Shown here: one piece after another, positions 10,724-22,516 of the stretch | Numbering within the stretch: the first letter of the stretch is position 1 | How the letters are laid out: each line of letters begins with the position of its first letter | Translations under genes and position numbers: made by a program | Notes under the pieces: model-generated | The model's database searches: none | The model's input: the letters and a program-made list of their open reading frames with translations, nothing else | What the model was told of the DNA's origin: nothing | Source of the DNA: Rhinopithecus roxellana | Lineage: Eukaryota; Chordata; Mammalia; Primates; Cercopithecidae | Assembly (NCBI RefSeq): GCF_007565055.1 | Contig: NC_044555.1 | Location: forward strand, 40,922,235-40,986,234 | Direction: 5' to 3' | DNA length: 64,000 nt

Positions 10724-13084
10724 AATAGTTATTTTGGTGGAGTCTACAGGTTTTTCCAAGTGTTAAGATCCTGGCATCTGCAAACAAGGCTAATTGGGCT
10801 TCTTTCTTTCCAATTTGAATGTCTTTCTTTATCTTGCCTTATTGCTCTAAACTGAATTTTCAGGTATAATGTTGAATAAAAGTGAGAAAAGTGGGCATAT
10901 TTGACTTGTTCAAGATTTTAGAAAAATTGCTCTCAATTTTTTTCTGTTTTGTATGATGTTAGCTGTGGGTTTACCATATCTGGTTCTTGTTATTTTGAGG
11001 TTTTTTTTTTTTTTAGACTTAGTTCATGGAGGGTTTTAATCATAATGGAATGCTGAATTTCATTGAATAATTTTTGAGCACGTATTGAAATAATCATAGG
11101 GTTTTCTTCCTTAGTTCTATTAACATAATGTATCTCATTTACTAATTTGCATGTGTTGAATCATCCTTATGTCACTAGCATGAATCCTACTGGATCTTGG
11201 CAAATTATCTTTTTAATTTGTTGAATTAGGTTTGGTAGTATTTTGTTGAGGAATTATGCATAGGTTGATCTATTGTATCTTTCTCTGGTTACTTTATTGA
11301 GATAATGGTAGTCTTTTAGAATAAGTTTAAACCTATTCCTTTCTCTTTAAATTTTTGATGAGCTAGAGTAGAATTGTGACTATTTCTTCTTCAAAAGTTT
11401 TGGAGAATGCAAAAGTATAGCTGTCAATTCTTGGATTTGTAAACATTTTTGATGGGAGAATCTTTATTATGGCATCAACCTATGGCATCATCCCCATTAC
11501 TCATTATTGGTTTGTTGAAGTTTTCATGGTTCAATCTTGGTAGGTTGTATGAGTCAAGGAATTTATCCATTTCTTCTAGGATTTTCAGTTTGTTGGCGTA
11601 TAATTGTTTATAATAGTCTCTAAAGTTTCTTTGTATTTCTGTGGTCCCAAATGTCATAGCTTCTTTTTTTTTTTATTGGTGATTTTTATATATTAGGTAG
11701 GGTCTTCTCTCTTTTTTCTTAGTCTAGATAAAGGTTCATAGATTTCATCATTTTAGAAAGCAACTTTTCGTATCATTGATCTGTATTTTTGTCAAAATTG
11801 TATTTCTTTCTGATCTAATCTTTATTATCTTTTTCTTTCTATTAATTTTGAGTTTGTTCTTACTTTTCTACTTCCTTGAGGTACCTCACTTGGTTGTTTA
11901 TTTGAAGTCCTTCCACTTCTGTATATAAACATTTATTGCCATAATCATCCCTCTTAGTACTGCTTTTTCCCTATCCCATAGATTTTGGTATGTGGTAGGT
12001 TTTTGTTTGTTTGTTTGGTTGGTTGGTTGGTTGCTTTTTCATTTGTTTCAAAATGTTTTTAAAATTTCCTTCTTCATTTTTTTCTTACTGACTCATTCAT
12101 AAAGAGCATGTTGTTTAATTTTCATGTGTTTATGTATTTCCGAGGTTCCCCTTGTTATTGATTTCTAGTTTTCTTCCATTATGATCAGAAAATATACTTG
12201 ATTTAATTTCTACTCTTTTGAATTTGTTGAGACTTGTTGTGTGGCCTAAGATATGGTCTATTTTAGAGAATGTTCCATGTGCTGATGACAACAAAGTGTA
12301 TAATGCAGCAGTTAAGTGAAATTTTCTGCAAATATCTATGTCTATTTGATTTAGTGTGTAGTTTAACTGATGTTTCTTTGTTAACTTTCTGTCTGGATAA
12401 TTTCTCCATTCCTGAGATTGAGTTGTTGATGTCCCCTGCCATTATTGTACTGAAGACTATCTTTCCCTTTAAATCTATTAATGTTTGCTTTATATACTTA
12501 GGAGTTCCAATAGTAGCTATATAGATTTTATAATTGTTATATCACTTTCGGTCCGTGTGTGCCTTTATAGGTGAGGTGGTTATAATGCAGCCAGCGTATA
12601 GTTGGGGCTGATTTATCCATTGAGCCACTTTGTGCCTTTTAATTGAAAAATTGATTCAATTTACATTTGGTGACAGTATTGATAAGTAAGGACTTACTAC
12701 TGACATTTTGTTGCTTTATTTCTCTTTCTTTCATTCTTTTATTTTTAAAGGATGACAACTTATCTTAGATCACAAATAAAAAAAATAGAAAAAAGAAAAA
12801 AAAAACTCTACACTTTAACTCCATTTTTCACATTTAGACTTAAGTTGTCTCAAATTTCATATTTTTATATTGCCTGTCTCTTAACAGGTTGCTGTGGTTA
12901 TTACTGTTTTTGATAAATTTGTCACTTGGGCTTTATAATAAAAGTTATGAGTGGATTGCATGCCAAAATTACAGTATTAGAGCAGTCTGGATTTATCTAT
13001 GTATTTAGATTTGCCAGTGGGTTTTATACTTTCAAATGTTTTGTTTTTGCACATTAGCATCTTTTTCTTTCAGGATGAAACACT

Positions 13085-13100
13085 CGTTTTAGAATTTCTT
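13085..13100. repeat. Target-site duplication of L1 C (left copy)
   Basis: The 16-bp sequence 'cgttttagaatttctt' is repeated exactly at 19294-19309 on the other side of L1 C. Confidence 0.97.
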
Positions 13101-13351
13101 TTTTTATTTTTTTTTTATGTTTGTTTCCATTTTTTTTTCTTTTTTTATACTTTAAGGTCTAGGGTACATGTGCATAACGTGCAGGTTTGTTACATACGTA
13201 TACTTGTGCCATGTTGGTGTGCTGCACCCAGCAACTCGGCAGCACCCATCAATTCGTCATTTATATCAGGTATAACTCCCAATGCAATCACTCCCCATGA
13301 TAGGCCCCGATGTGTGATGTTCCCCTTCCCGAGTCCAAGTGATCTCATTGT

Positions 13352-16300
13352 TCAGTTCCCACCTATGAGTGAGAACATGCGGTGTTTGGTTTTCTGTTCT
13401 TGCGATAGTTTGCTGAGAATGATGGTTTCCAGCTGCATCCATGTCCCTACAAAGGACACAAACTCATCCTTTTTTATGGCTGCATAATATTCCATGGTGT
13501 ATATGTGCCACATTTTCTTAATCCAGTCTGCCACAGATGGACATTTGGGTTGATTCCAAGTCTTTGCTATTGTGAATAGTGCCGCAATAAACATACGTGT
13601 GCATGTGTCTTTATAGCAACATGATTTATAATCCTTTGGGTATATACCCAGTAGTGGGATGGCTGGGTTATATGGTACATCTAGTTCTAGATCCTTGAGG
13701 AATTGCCATACTGTTTTCCATAATGGTTGAGCTAGTTTACAATCCCACCAACAGTGTAAAAGTGTTCCTATTTCTCCACATCCTCTTCAGCACCTGTTGT
13801 TTCCTGACTTTTTAATGATTGCCATTCTAACTGGTGTGAGATGGTATCTCATTGTGGTTTTGATTTGCCTTTCTCTGATGGCGAGTGATGATGAGCATTT
13901 TTTCATGTGTCTGTTGGCTGTATGAATGTCTTCTTTTGAGAAATGTCTGTTCATATCCTTTGCCCACTTTTTGATGGGGTTGTTTGTTTTTTTCTTGTAA
14001 ATTTGTTTGAGTTCTTTGTAGGTTCTGGATATTAGCCCTTTGTCAGATGAGTAGGTTGCAAAAATTTTCTCCCATTCTGTAGGTTGCCTGATCACTCTGA
14101 TGGTAGTTTCTTTTGCTGTGCAAAAGCTCTTTAGTTTAATTAGATCCGATTTGTCAATTTTGGCTTTTGCTGCTGTTGGTTTCGGTGTTTTAGACATGAA
14201 GTCCTTGCCCATGCCTATGTCCTGAATGGTACTACCTAGGTTTTCTTCTAGGGTTTTTATGGTTTTAGGTCTAACATTTAAGTCTCTAATCCATCTTGAA
14301 TTAATTTTCATATAAAGAGTAAGGAAAGGATCCAGTTTCAGCTTTCTACTTATGGCTAGCCAATTTTCCCAGCACCATTTATTAAATAGGGAATCCTTTC
14401 CCCATTTCTTGTTTCTCTCAGGTTTGTCAAAGATCAGATGGCTGTAGATGTGTGGTATTATTTCTGAGGATTCTGTTCTGTTCCATTGGTCTGTATCTCT
14501 GTTTTAGTACCAGTACCATGCTGTTTTGGTTACTGTAGCCTTGTAGTATAGTTTGAAGTCAGGTAGCGCGATGCCTCCAGCTTTGTCCTTTTGACTTAGG
14601 ATTGTCTTGGCAATGCGGGCTCTTTTTTGGTTCCATATGAACTTTAAAGCAGTTTTTTCCAATTCTGTGAAGAAGCTCATTGGTAGCTTGATGGGGATGG
14701 CATTGAATCTATAAATAACCTTGGGCAGTATGGCCATTTTCACGATATTGATTCTTCCTATCCATGAGCATGGTACGTTCTTCCATTTGTTTGTGTCCTC
14801 TTTGATTTCACTGAGCAGTGGTTTGTAGTTCTCCTTGAAGAGGTCCTTTACATTCCTTGTAAGTTGGATTCCTAGGTATTTTATTCTCTTTGAAGCAATT
14901 GTGAATAGAAGTTCATTCCTGATTTGGCTCTCTGTTTGTCTGTTACTGGTGTATAAGAATGCTTGTGATTTTTGCACATTAATTTTGTATCCTGAGACTT
15001 TGCTGAAGTTGCTTATCAGCTTAAAGAGATTTTGGGCTGAGACAATGGGGTTTTCTAAATATACAATCATATCATCTGCAAACAGGGACAATTTGACTTC
15101 TTCTTTTCCTAACTGGATACCCATGATTTCTTTCTCTTGCCTGATTGCCCTAGCCAGAACTTCCAACACTATGTTGAATAGGAGTGGTGAGAGAGGGCAT
15201 CCCTGTCTTGTGCCAGTTTTCAAAGGAAATACTTCCAGTTTTTGCCCATTCAGTATGATATTGACTGTGGGTTTGTCATAAATAGCTCTTATTATTTTGA
15301 GGTACATTCCATCAATACTGAATTTATTGAGCGTTTTTAGCATGAAGGGCTGTGGAATTTTGTCAAAGGCCTTTTCTGCATCTATTGAGATAATCATGTG
15401 GTTCTTGTCTTTGGTTCTGTTTATATGCTGGATTATGTTTATTGATTTGTAAATGTTGAACCAGCCTTGCATCCCAGGGATGAAGCCCACTCGATCATGG
15501 TGAATAAGCTTTTTGATGTACTGCTGAATCCGGTTTGCCAGTATTTTATTGAGGATTTTTGCATCGATGTTCATCAGGGATATTGGTCTAAAATTTTCTT
15601 TTTTTGTTGTGTCTCTGCCAGGCTTTGGTATCAGGATGATGCTGGCCTCATAAAATGAGTTAGGGAGGATTCCCTCTTTTTCTATTGATTGGAATATTTT
15701 CAGAAGGAATGGTACCAGCTCCTCCTTGTACCTCTGGTAGAATTCAGCTGTGAATCCATCTGGTCCTGGACTTTTTTTGGTTGGTAGGCTATTAATTATT
15801 GCCTCAATTTCAGAGCCTGCTATTGGTCTATTCAGGGATTCAACTTCTTCCTGGTTTAGCCTTGGGAGAGTGTAAGTGTCCAGGAAATTATCCATTTCTT
15901 CTAGATTTTCTAGTTGATTTGCGTAGAGGTGTTTATAGTATTCTCTGATGGTAGTTTGTATTTCTGTGGGGTCGGTGGTGATATCCCCTTTATCATTTTT
16001 TATTGCATCTATTTGATTCTTCTCTCTTTTCTTCTTTATTAGTCTTGCTAGCGGTCTGTCAGTTTTGTTGATTTTTTCAAAAAACCAACTCCTGGATTCA
16101 TTGATTTTTTGGAGGGTTTTTTGTGTCTATATCTCCTTCAGTTCTTCTCTGATCTTAGTTATTTCTTTCCTTCTGCTAACTTTTCAATGTGTTTGCTCTT
16201 GCTTCTCCAGTTCTTTTAATTGTGATGTTAGAGTGTCAATTTTAGATCTTTCCTGCTTTCTCTTGTGGGCATTTAGTGCTGTAAATTTCCCTCTACACAC

Positions 16301-17181
16301 TGCTTTAAATGTGTCCCAGAGATTCTGGTATGTTGTATCTTTGTTCTCATTGGTTTCAAAGAACATCTTTATTTCCGCTTTCATTTCGTTATGTACCCAG
16401 TAGTCATTCAGGAGCAGGTTGTTCAGTTTCCATGTAGTTGAGCGGTTTTGATTGAGTTTCTTAGTCCTGAGTTCTAGTTTGATTGCACTGTGGTCTGAGA
16501 GACAGTTTGTTATAATTTCTGTTATTTTACAATTGCTGAGGAGTGCTTTACTTCCAATTATGTGTTCAATTTTGGAATAAGTGCGATGTGGTGCTGAGAA
16601 GAATGTATATTCTGTTGATTTGGGGTGGAGAGTTCTATAGATGTCTATTAGGTCCACTTGGTGCAGAGATGAGTTCAATTCCTGGATATCCTTGTTAACT
16701 TTCTGTCTCGTTGATCTGTCTAATGTTGAGAGTGGATTTGTTGAAGTCTCCCATTATTATTGTATGGGAGTCTACATCTCTTTGTAAGTCTCTAAGGACT
16801 TGCTTTATGAATTTGGGTGCTCCTGTATTGGGTGCATATATATTTAGGATAGTTAGCTCTTCCTGTTGAATTGATCCCTTTACCGTTATGTGATGGCCTT
16901 CTTTGTCGCTTTTGATCTTTGATGGTTTAAAGTCTATTTTATCAGAGACTAGGATTGAAACCCCTGCTTTTTTTTTGTTCTCCATTTCCTTGGTAGATCT
17001 TCCTCCATCCCTTTATTTTGAGCTTATGTATGTCTCTGCATGTGAGATGGGTCTCCTGAATACAGCAGACAGATGAGTCTTGACTCTTTATCCAGTTTGC
17101 CAGTCTGTGTCTTTTAATTGGAGCATTTAGTCCATTTACATTTAAGGTTAATATTGTTATGTGTGAACTTGATCCTGCCAT
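13352..17181 (-). pseudogene. L1 C ORF2 (endonuclease/reverse transcriptase), inactivated
   Basis: The length (3830 nt) fits a 1275-codon ORF2 with small indels. The start at 17181 reads 'MAGSSSHITILTLNVNGL'. Catalytic landmarks survive: endonuclease GDFN (16740-16751) and SDH (16490-16498), and reverse-transcriptase FADD (15071-15082). The cysteine-rich C-terminus is visible near 13770-13800. Inactivating changes are two frameshifts (within 16942-16985 at an A-run, and near 16680-16695) and in-frame stops at 16184-16186, 16127-16129, 14504-14506 (CAA to TAA) and 13787-13789 (TGG to TGA). The 463-codon stretch 15895-14504, which covers the polymerase core, is uninterrupted. Confidence 0.95.
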
Positions 17182-17244
17182 TATGATAATAACTGGTTAT
17201 TTTGCTCGTTAGTTGATGCAGTTTCTTCCTAGCCTCGATAGTCT

Positions 17245-18260
17245 TTACATTTTGGCATGTTTTTGCAATGGCTGGTACCGCTTGTTCCTTTCCGTGTTTA
17301 GGGCTTCCTTCAGGGTCTCTTGTAAGGCAGGCCTGGTGGTGACAAAATCTCTAAGCATTTGCTTATCTGTAAAGGATTTTATTTCTCCTTCACTTATGAA
17401 ACTTAGTTTGGCTGGATATGAAATTCTGGGTTTAAAATTCTTTTCCTTAAGTGTGTTGAATATTGGCCCCCACTCTCTTCTGGCTTGTAGAGTTTCTGCC
17501 GAGAGGTCTGCTGTTAGTCTGATGGGCTTCCCTTTGTGGGTAACCCACCCTTTCTCTCTGGCTGCCCTTAAGATTTTTCCCTTCATTTCGACTTTGGTGA
17601 ATCTGGCAATTATGTGTCTTGGAGTTGCTCTTCTCGAGGAGTATCTTTGTGGTGTTCTCTGTATTTCCTGAATTTGAATGTCGGCCTGCCCTACTAGGTT
17701 GGGGAAGTTCTCCTGGATGATATCCTGAAGAGTGTTTTCCAACTTGGTTCCATTTCCCCCCTCACTTTCAGGCACCCCAATCAGACGTAGATTTGGTCTT
17801 TTTACATAATCCCATACTTTTTGCAGGCTTTGTTCATTTCTTTTTCTTCTTTTTTCTTTTGGTTTCTCTTCTCACTTCATTTCATTCTTTGGTCCTCAAT
17901 CGCTGATACTCTTTCTTCCAGTTGATCGAGTCGGTTACTGAAGCTTGTGCATTTGTCACGTATTTCTCGTGTCATGGTTTTCATCTCTGTCATTTCGTTT
18001 ATGACCTTCTCTGCATTAATTATTCTAGCTATCAATTCTTCCACTCTTTTTTCAAGATTTTTAGTTTCTTTGCGCTGGGTACATAATTCCTCCTTTAGCT
18101 CTGAGAAGTTTGATGGACTGAAGCCTTCTTCTCTCATCTCGTCAAAGTCATTCTCTGACCAGCTTTGATCTGTTGCTGGCGATGAGCTGCGCTCCTTTGC
18201 AGGGGGAGATGCGCTCTTATTTTTTGAATTTCCAGCTTTTCTGCCCTGCTTTTTCCCCTT
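17245..18260 (-). pseudogene. L1 C ORF1 (RNA-binding chaperone), inactivated
   Basis: ORF1p forms a coiled-coil trimer with an RRM and a C-terminal RNA-binding domain. The expected start codon (18260-18258) is AAG instead of ATG. The coiled coil is readable at 18137-17877, ending in a TGA where CGA is expected (a CpG decay). A one-base loss near the A-rich stretch at about 17840-17865 shifts frame. The RRM and C-terminal domain are then open from 17775 to 17245 ('MPESEGGNGTKLENTLQDII' through 'PLQKHAKM'). Thus there are three independent lesions. Confidence 0.94.
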
Positions 18261-19293
18261 CTTTGTGGTTTTATCTGCCTCTGGTCTTTGATGATGGTGA
18301 CGTACTGATGGGGTTTTGGTATAGGTGTTCTTCCTGTTTGATAGTTTTCCTTCTAATAGTCAGGACCCTCAGCTGTAGGTCTGTTGGAGATTGCTTGAGG
18401 TCCACTCCAGACCCTGTTTGCCTGGGTATCAGCAGCAGAGGTTGCAGAATATAGAATATTGCTGAACAGCGAGTGTACCTGTCTGATTCTTACTTTGGAA
18501 GCTTCCTCTCAGGGGTGTACTCCACCCTGTGAGGTGTGGGTTGTCAGACTGCCCCTAGTGGGGGATGTCTCCCAGTTAGGCTACTCACGGGTCAGGGACC
18601 CACTTGAGCAGGCAGTCTGTCCGTTCTCAGATCTCAACCTCCGTGTTGGGAGATCCACTGCTCTTTTTAAAGCTGTCAGACAGAGTCGTTTGCGTCTGCA
18701 CAGGTTTCTGCTGCTTTTTTGTTGTTGTTGTTTAGCTATGCCCTGTCCCCAGAGGTGAATTCTACAGAGACAGGCAGGTTTCCTTGAGCTGCTGTGAGCT
18801 CCACCCAGTTCGAGCTTCCCAGCGGCTTTGTTTACCTACCTAAGCCTCAGCAATGGTGGGCGCCCCTCCCCCAGCCTCGCTGCTGCCTTGCGGTTAGATG
18901 GCAGACTGCTGTGCTAGCAATGAGGGAGGCTCCGTGGCCGTGGGACCCTTCCGGCCAGGTGTGGGTATAATCTCCTGGTGTGCCCGTTTGCTTAAAGTGC
19001 AGTATTGGGGTGGGAGTTACCCGATTTTCCAGGTGTTGTGTGTCTCAGTTCCCCTGGCTAGGAAAAAGGATTCCCTTTCCTCTTGCGCTTCCCAGGTGAA
19101 GCGATGCCTCGCCCTGCTTCAGCTCTCGCTGGTCGGGCTGCAGCAGCTGACCAGCACTGATTGTCCGGCACTCCCTAGTGAGATGACCCCAGTACCTCAG
19201 TTGAAAATGCAGAAATCGCCAGTCTTCTGTGTCCCTCGCGCTGGGAGTTGGAGACTGGAGCTGTTCCTATTCGGCCATCTTGCTCCCACCTCC
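18261..19293 (-). promoter_or_regulatory. L1 C 5' UTR with internal promoter and YY1 motif
   Basis: This is a CpG-richer 1.03-kb region upstream of ORF1. The motif 'caagatggccga', the conserved YY1-binding site that positions L1 transcription, lies on the minus strand at about 19271-19282, 12-22 bases inside the 5' end. L1 5' UTRs also have an antisense promoter, which here would fire to the right into 19310 and beyond. Activity of either is not shown by the sequence. Confidence 0.85.
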
Positions 19294-19320
19294 CGTTTTA
19301 GAATTTCTTATAATACATGA
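18898..19320 (+). other. Antisense ORF0-like reading frame in L1 C 5' UTR
   Basis: A 140-codon open frame runs against L1 C, starting about 395 bases inside the 5' end and continuing through the target-site duplication into flanking L1 B. Primate L1s are known to carry a short antisense ORF0 driven by the antisense promoter in this part of the 5' UTR. The position is close but not identical to the usual ORF0 span. It may be an extended ORF0 relative or a chance frame in GC-rich DNA. Confidence 0.35.
19294..19309. repeat. Target-site duplication of L1 C (right copy)
   Basis: Exact partner of 13085-13100; it marks the junction back into L1 B ORF1. Confidence 0.97.
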
Positions 19321-20560
19321 CAGGTGATGGTGAATTATCTCAGTTTTTGTTCATCTGGGAAATACTTTATCTCTTCTTCATATTTGAAGACTAGCTGACC
19401 AGGCGGGGTGGCTCACGTCTGTAATCCCAGCACTTTGGGAGGCCAAGGTGGGTATATCACAAAGTCAGGAATTCAAGACCAGCCTGGCCAAGATGGTGAA
19501 ACCCCGATTCTACTAAAAATATAACAATTAGCTGGGCATGATGGCGGAGGCCTGTAATCCTGTAATCCCAGCTACTTGGGACACTGAGGCAGGGAATTGC
19601 TTGAACGCGCGAGGCGGAGGTTGCAGTGAGCCAAAATCGCACCACTGCACTGCAACCTGGACACCAGAGCAAGATTCTATCTCAGAAAAAAAAAAAAAGA
19701 GAGAGAGAAAGAAGAATAGCTTTCCTGGATACAATATTGTTGGATGACAGTGGTTTTGTTTGTTTGTTTGTTGCACTTTGAAAATGTCATCATACACCCT
19801 TCTGGCCTGAATGATTTTTAATGAGAAGTTTGTTAGATGAATTGAAACTCTTTTATGTTATTTTCTTATTTTATATTGATGCTTATAGGTTCCTCTCTTC
19901 GTGCTTGACATTTGATAATTTGATTATTATATGCCTTGGAGTAGTCTTATTTGACTCTAATTATTTTGGTGTTCTCTGACCTTCCCGTACCTAAATATTT
20001 ATCTCTTTCTTAAATTTTGGAAAATTTTATGTTACTATTTCTTCTGATAAGCTTTCCACCATGCCCTTGTTTAGCTCCCCTTTGAACACCAATAATTCTT
20101 AGAGTTGGTTTTTTGAGATAATTTTTTGAGTTTTTTACTTTATCTTCATTTATTTTTATTTTTCTCCTGACTGTATTTTAAAATAACTGCTTTGAGCTCC
20201 CTGATTATTGTCTATGCTCGATCTATTCTTCTGTTGAAAGCCTCTAATAAATTTTTCAGTTAAGTAAATGTATATCTCAGTTCCACAGTTTATGCTTGAT
20301 ATTGTCTTATTTCAATATCTTTGCAAAATTTCTGTGATTAATTCCTGATTGATTTTTTATGTTATCTCGGAGAACACTATTTCTTTAAACTGCTATTTTA
20401 AATTCTTAGTTAACAAATCACCATCTCAGGGTCAGTCACTAGTTTCTCGCTTTGTACATATGAGAATGTCGTAATTCCCTGTTTGCTGTTGTTTGTGTGG
20501 AGGTATGTGTATTTCTTTGCATTGAAATATTAATCATTCCAGTTTTCTCGGCTTGGCTTG
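19310..20560 (-). pseudogene. L1 B ORF1 remnant
   Basis: On the plus strand, reverse-complement ORF1 landmarks appear in order: 'gaagtttgttagatgaattg', 'attatatgccttggagtagt' and 'tttggtgttctctgac', then the coiled-coil region rich in 'gagctccctgattatt'. No frame longer than about 60 codons survives, and an Alu interrupts it at 19397-19710. Confidence 0.65.
19397..19710 (+). mobile_element. Alu SINE, full length
   Basis: Starts 'gaccaggcggggtggctcac' and ends in an A-run followed by 'gagagagagaaa'. The target-site duplication is 'gaagactagct' (19386-19396) and 'gaagaatagct' (19711-19721). A 9-base duplication 'cctgtaatc' occurs in the right arm (about 19551-19568). Confidence 0.95.
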
Positions 20561-20690
20561 TTTTTTTTTTTTTTTTTTTTTTGTTGTTGTTGTTAGATAT
20601 GTTTGCTTAGAGATTTTTTGTAATTTGCCTATTGATTTTTCTTCTTTTCTTTTCTTTTCCTTTCTTTTCTTTTTTTTTCTGCTAGGTTGA
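20560..20690. repeat. Poly-T, (GTT)n and (TTTTC)n low-complexity tracts
   Basis: A run of about 22 T is followed by 'gttgttgttgtt', and after a short gap comes an irregular 'tcttttcttttcttttcc' tract (20640-20685). It lies at the ORF1/5' UTR transition of L1 B. Confidence 0.85.
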
Positions 20691-21370
20691 TGCCTTCATT
20701 AGGGCACTAGATGGAGCCTTAAGCCCAGATTTGCTGCAGTTCTAGTAAACAGAATGTCTTTCATCCAGAATGAGGGAGGTAACAGAAGAAACATCCCAGT
20801 AATGTGGGAAAACTAATTAGGGGTTTGTACCCAGGGGAACTATGGGACAAAACTTCTAAAATGTGATGATACTGAACACTTGCTCTGAATTGATGTCTCC
20901 TTTGGGTGAGTTACAAAGCAGTGTTTTCAGGGCTAGAAATGGTTGTCCTTCCTTCTCCATTTTTCTCTCACTGTCTTCAGGAATATTTCTCCCTTCAGGC
21001 ACTCCCAAAGCTTCCTGTGGGTTGAGGCAGGAATGTGTTATTTTGCCAGTGAAGCTGAGATCGTGAGGATGGTGGTGCCCCCTCTTGATCCCACTTTCTC
21101 CAGTGTAGAAACCATTAGTCATAAGGAAGATTTTTATGTGTTTGGTGCTGGGAAGACTGGAGGAATGGTCATCACGGATATGGAAGTCTGAATCTGTTAC
21201 ATATGCTGTAGGTTTCTTGACTTCACTGTGGCCCTGGGACACATCTTCCTGTGTGAGGTCTGGGCTATTGCTGGAGGGAATGTTGGCACTATATGTTTGT
21301 TTTTGGTTTTTTTGTGGGGGTGGTGAGGCCAGCTTTCTGCTATGCTGCCATTTTGAAACTAAAAGTCAGC

Positions 21371-22010
21371 GTTGAAAATTTTTTTATGTACTTGGTCATT
21401 TGTATTTATTCTTTGAAAAATGTCTATTTGCCAAAATTTTTTACTAGAATTTTTATTTTATTTATTTATTTATTTATTTTTTGCTGTTCAGTTGTTTGAG
21501 TTCCTTATGTATTCTGGACATTAGTGCCTTGTGAATGAATAGTTTGCAAATATTTTCTCCTATTCTTCGAGTTGTCTCTTTCCACTGTTGCTTGTTTCCT
21601 TTGCTGTTCAGAAGCTTTTAGTTTGACATAATCTCATTTCTCTATTTTTCTAAATGCCTTCGCTTTTGAAGTATTGCCCATGAAATCTGTACCTAGGACA
21701 ATGTTCTAAGGCATTTCCTCTATGTTTTATTATTTTACCATTTGTGTCTTACATCTAAGTTTTTAATGCATTTTGAGTTGTTTATTATATATGGTAACAG
21801 ATGGAAATTTAGATTTATTCTTCTGCATATCGATATCCAGTTTGTCTAAAACCATTTAATGAAAAGAGTGGCATTTTCCTAATGTATGTTCTTGACTCCT
21901 TTGTTGAAAATCAGTTAGCTATAAATATGTGAATTTATATTTGGTTCCTCAATTCTGTTTCATTGATATATGTGTGTTTTATTACAATTCCATGCTTTTT
22001 ACATTTTTGT
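21371..22010 (-). mobile_element. L1 A, continuation of ORF2 after L1 B insertion
   Basis: The reverse-complement ORF2 C-terminal text 'ttctttgaaaaatgtctatt', 'ttgtttgagttccttatg', 'attctggacattagtg' continues the L1 A sequence that stops at 7930. It is truncated at about 22010 where L1 D starts. An 'ttta' microsatellite (21455-21480) lies inside. Confidence 0.75.
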
Positions 22011-22516
22011 TCCTTTTTTATTGAAGTGAAAAATACATATATAATTTATTATTTTGCTGTTTTGAAATGCACAGTTTAGTGGTAATATATGCTTATGTAC
22101 TTATTATATATATGAAATCTTCTTTGTTTCGTTCATTTCCACCTTTGATAACCATTAATCTACTCTTCATTTTCATGAGATTCACTATTTTAGCTCCATC
22201 ATATGAGTGAGAAAATGTGATATTTGTCTTCCTGTGCCTGACTTATTTCACTTAATATAGTGCTCTCCAGTTCCATCTGTGTTCCTTAAAATGACAGGAT
22301 TTCATTCTCTTTTATAGCTGAATAAAATTTTATTATGCATATATGCCATATTATCTTTATCCACTTATTCGTTAGTGAGCATTTATGTTGATTACATATT
22401 TTTAACTATTCTAAATAATGCAGCAATAACATGGAAATGCAGACATCTCTTTGATGTACTGATTTCCTTTCTTTTGACTATATACCCAGTAGTATAATTG
22501 CTTAATCATATGGTAG

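Larger units (their letters stand above)
8250..12706 (-). pseudogene. L1 B ORF2, decayed
   Basis: Minus-strand ORF2 remnants in many short frames. One is 11657-11475, which reads 'YKQLYANKLKILEEMDKFL' (linker before the reverse transcriptase). The expected start is near 12706. It is broken by stops and frameshifts throughout and interrupted by Alus at 8824-9096 and 10428-10723, so it can have no activity. Confidence 0.75.
13101..19293 (-). mobile_element. L1 C, full-length L1 of Old World monkey lineage
   Basis: A 6.19-kb element on the minus strand has all parts: 5' UTR (19293-18261), ORF1 (18260-17245), 63-bp spacer, ORF2 (17181-13352), 3' UTR and a poly(A) tail, seen as the T-rich block 13101-13146. 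A perfect 16-bp target-site duplication brackets it. Divergence between this copy and the other L1s in the window is large, so it is the youngest L1 here. Residues of ORF1 around 18137-17877 ('NFSELKEELCTQRKETKNLE', 'EMTEMKTMTREIRDK') differ from the human L1PA type and match the monkey lineage as I know it. Both ORFs are disabled, so it cannot be autonomous. Confidence 0.96.
7931..21370 (-). mobile_element. L1 B, nearly full-length older L1 (L1MA-like), interrupted by L1 C and four Alus
   Basis: Pieces at 7931-8823, 9097-9826, about 10006-10427, 10724-13100, 19310-19396 and 19722-21370 follow one another in L1 order on the minus strand and total about 6.1-6.3 kb. Left to right they run 3' UTR, ORF2 (roughly 8250-12706), ORF1 (roughly 19310-20560) and 5' UTR (to 21370, ending 'gctgccattttgaaac'). 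Degenerate flanks 'gctgagcacttttaa' (7914-7928) and 'gttgaaaattttttt' (21371-21385) look like an aged target-site duplication. An MIR-like segment at 9850-10005 is an oddity (see findings). Confidence 0.8.

Noticed and set aside
12999..13487. 162-codon plus-strand frame
   Set aside because: It crosses from L1 B through the poly-T tail of L1 C into its 3' end, so it is the antisense of two unrelated elements.
14835..15281. 148-codon plus-strand frame
   Set aside because: Antisense shadow of the L1 C reverse-transcriptase frame.
17213..17671. 152-codon plus-strand frame
   Set aside because: Antisense shadow of L1 C ORF1.
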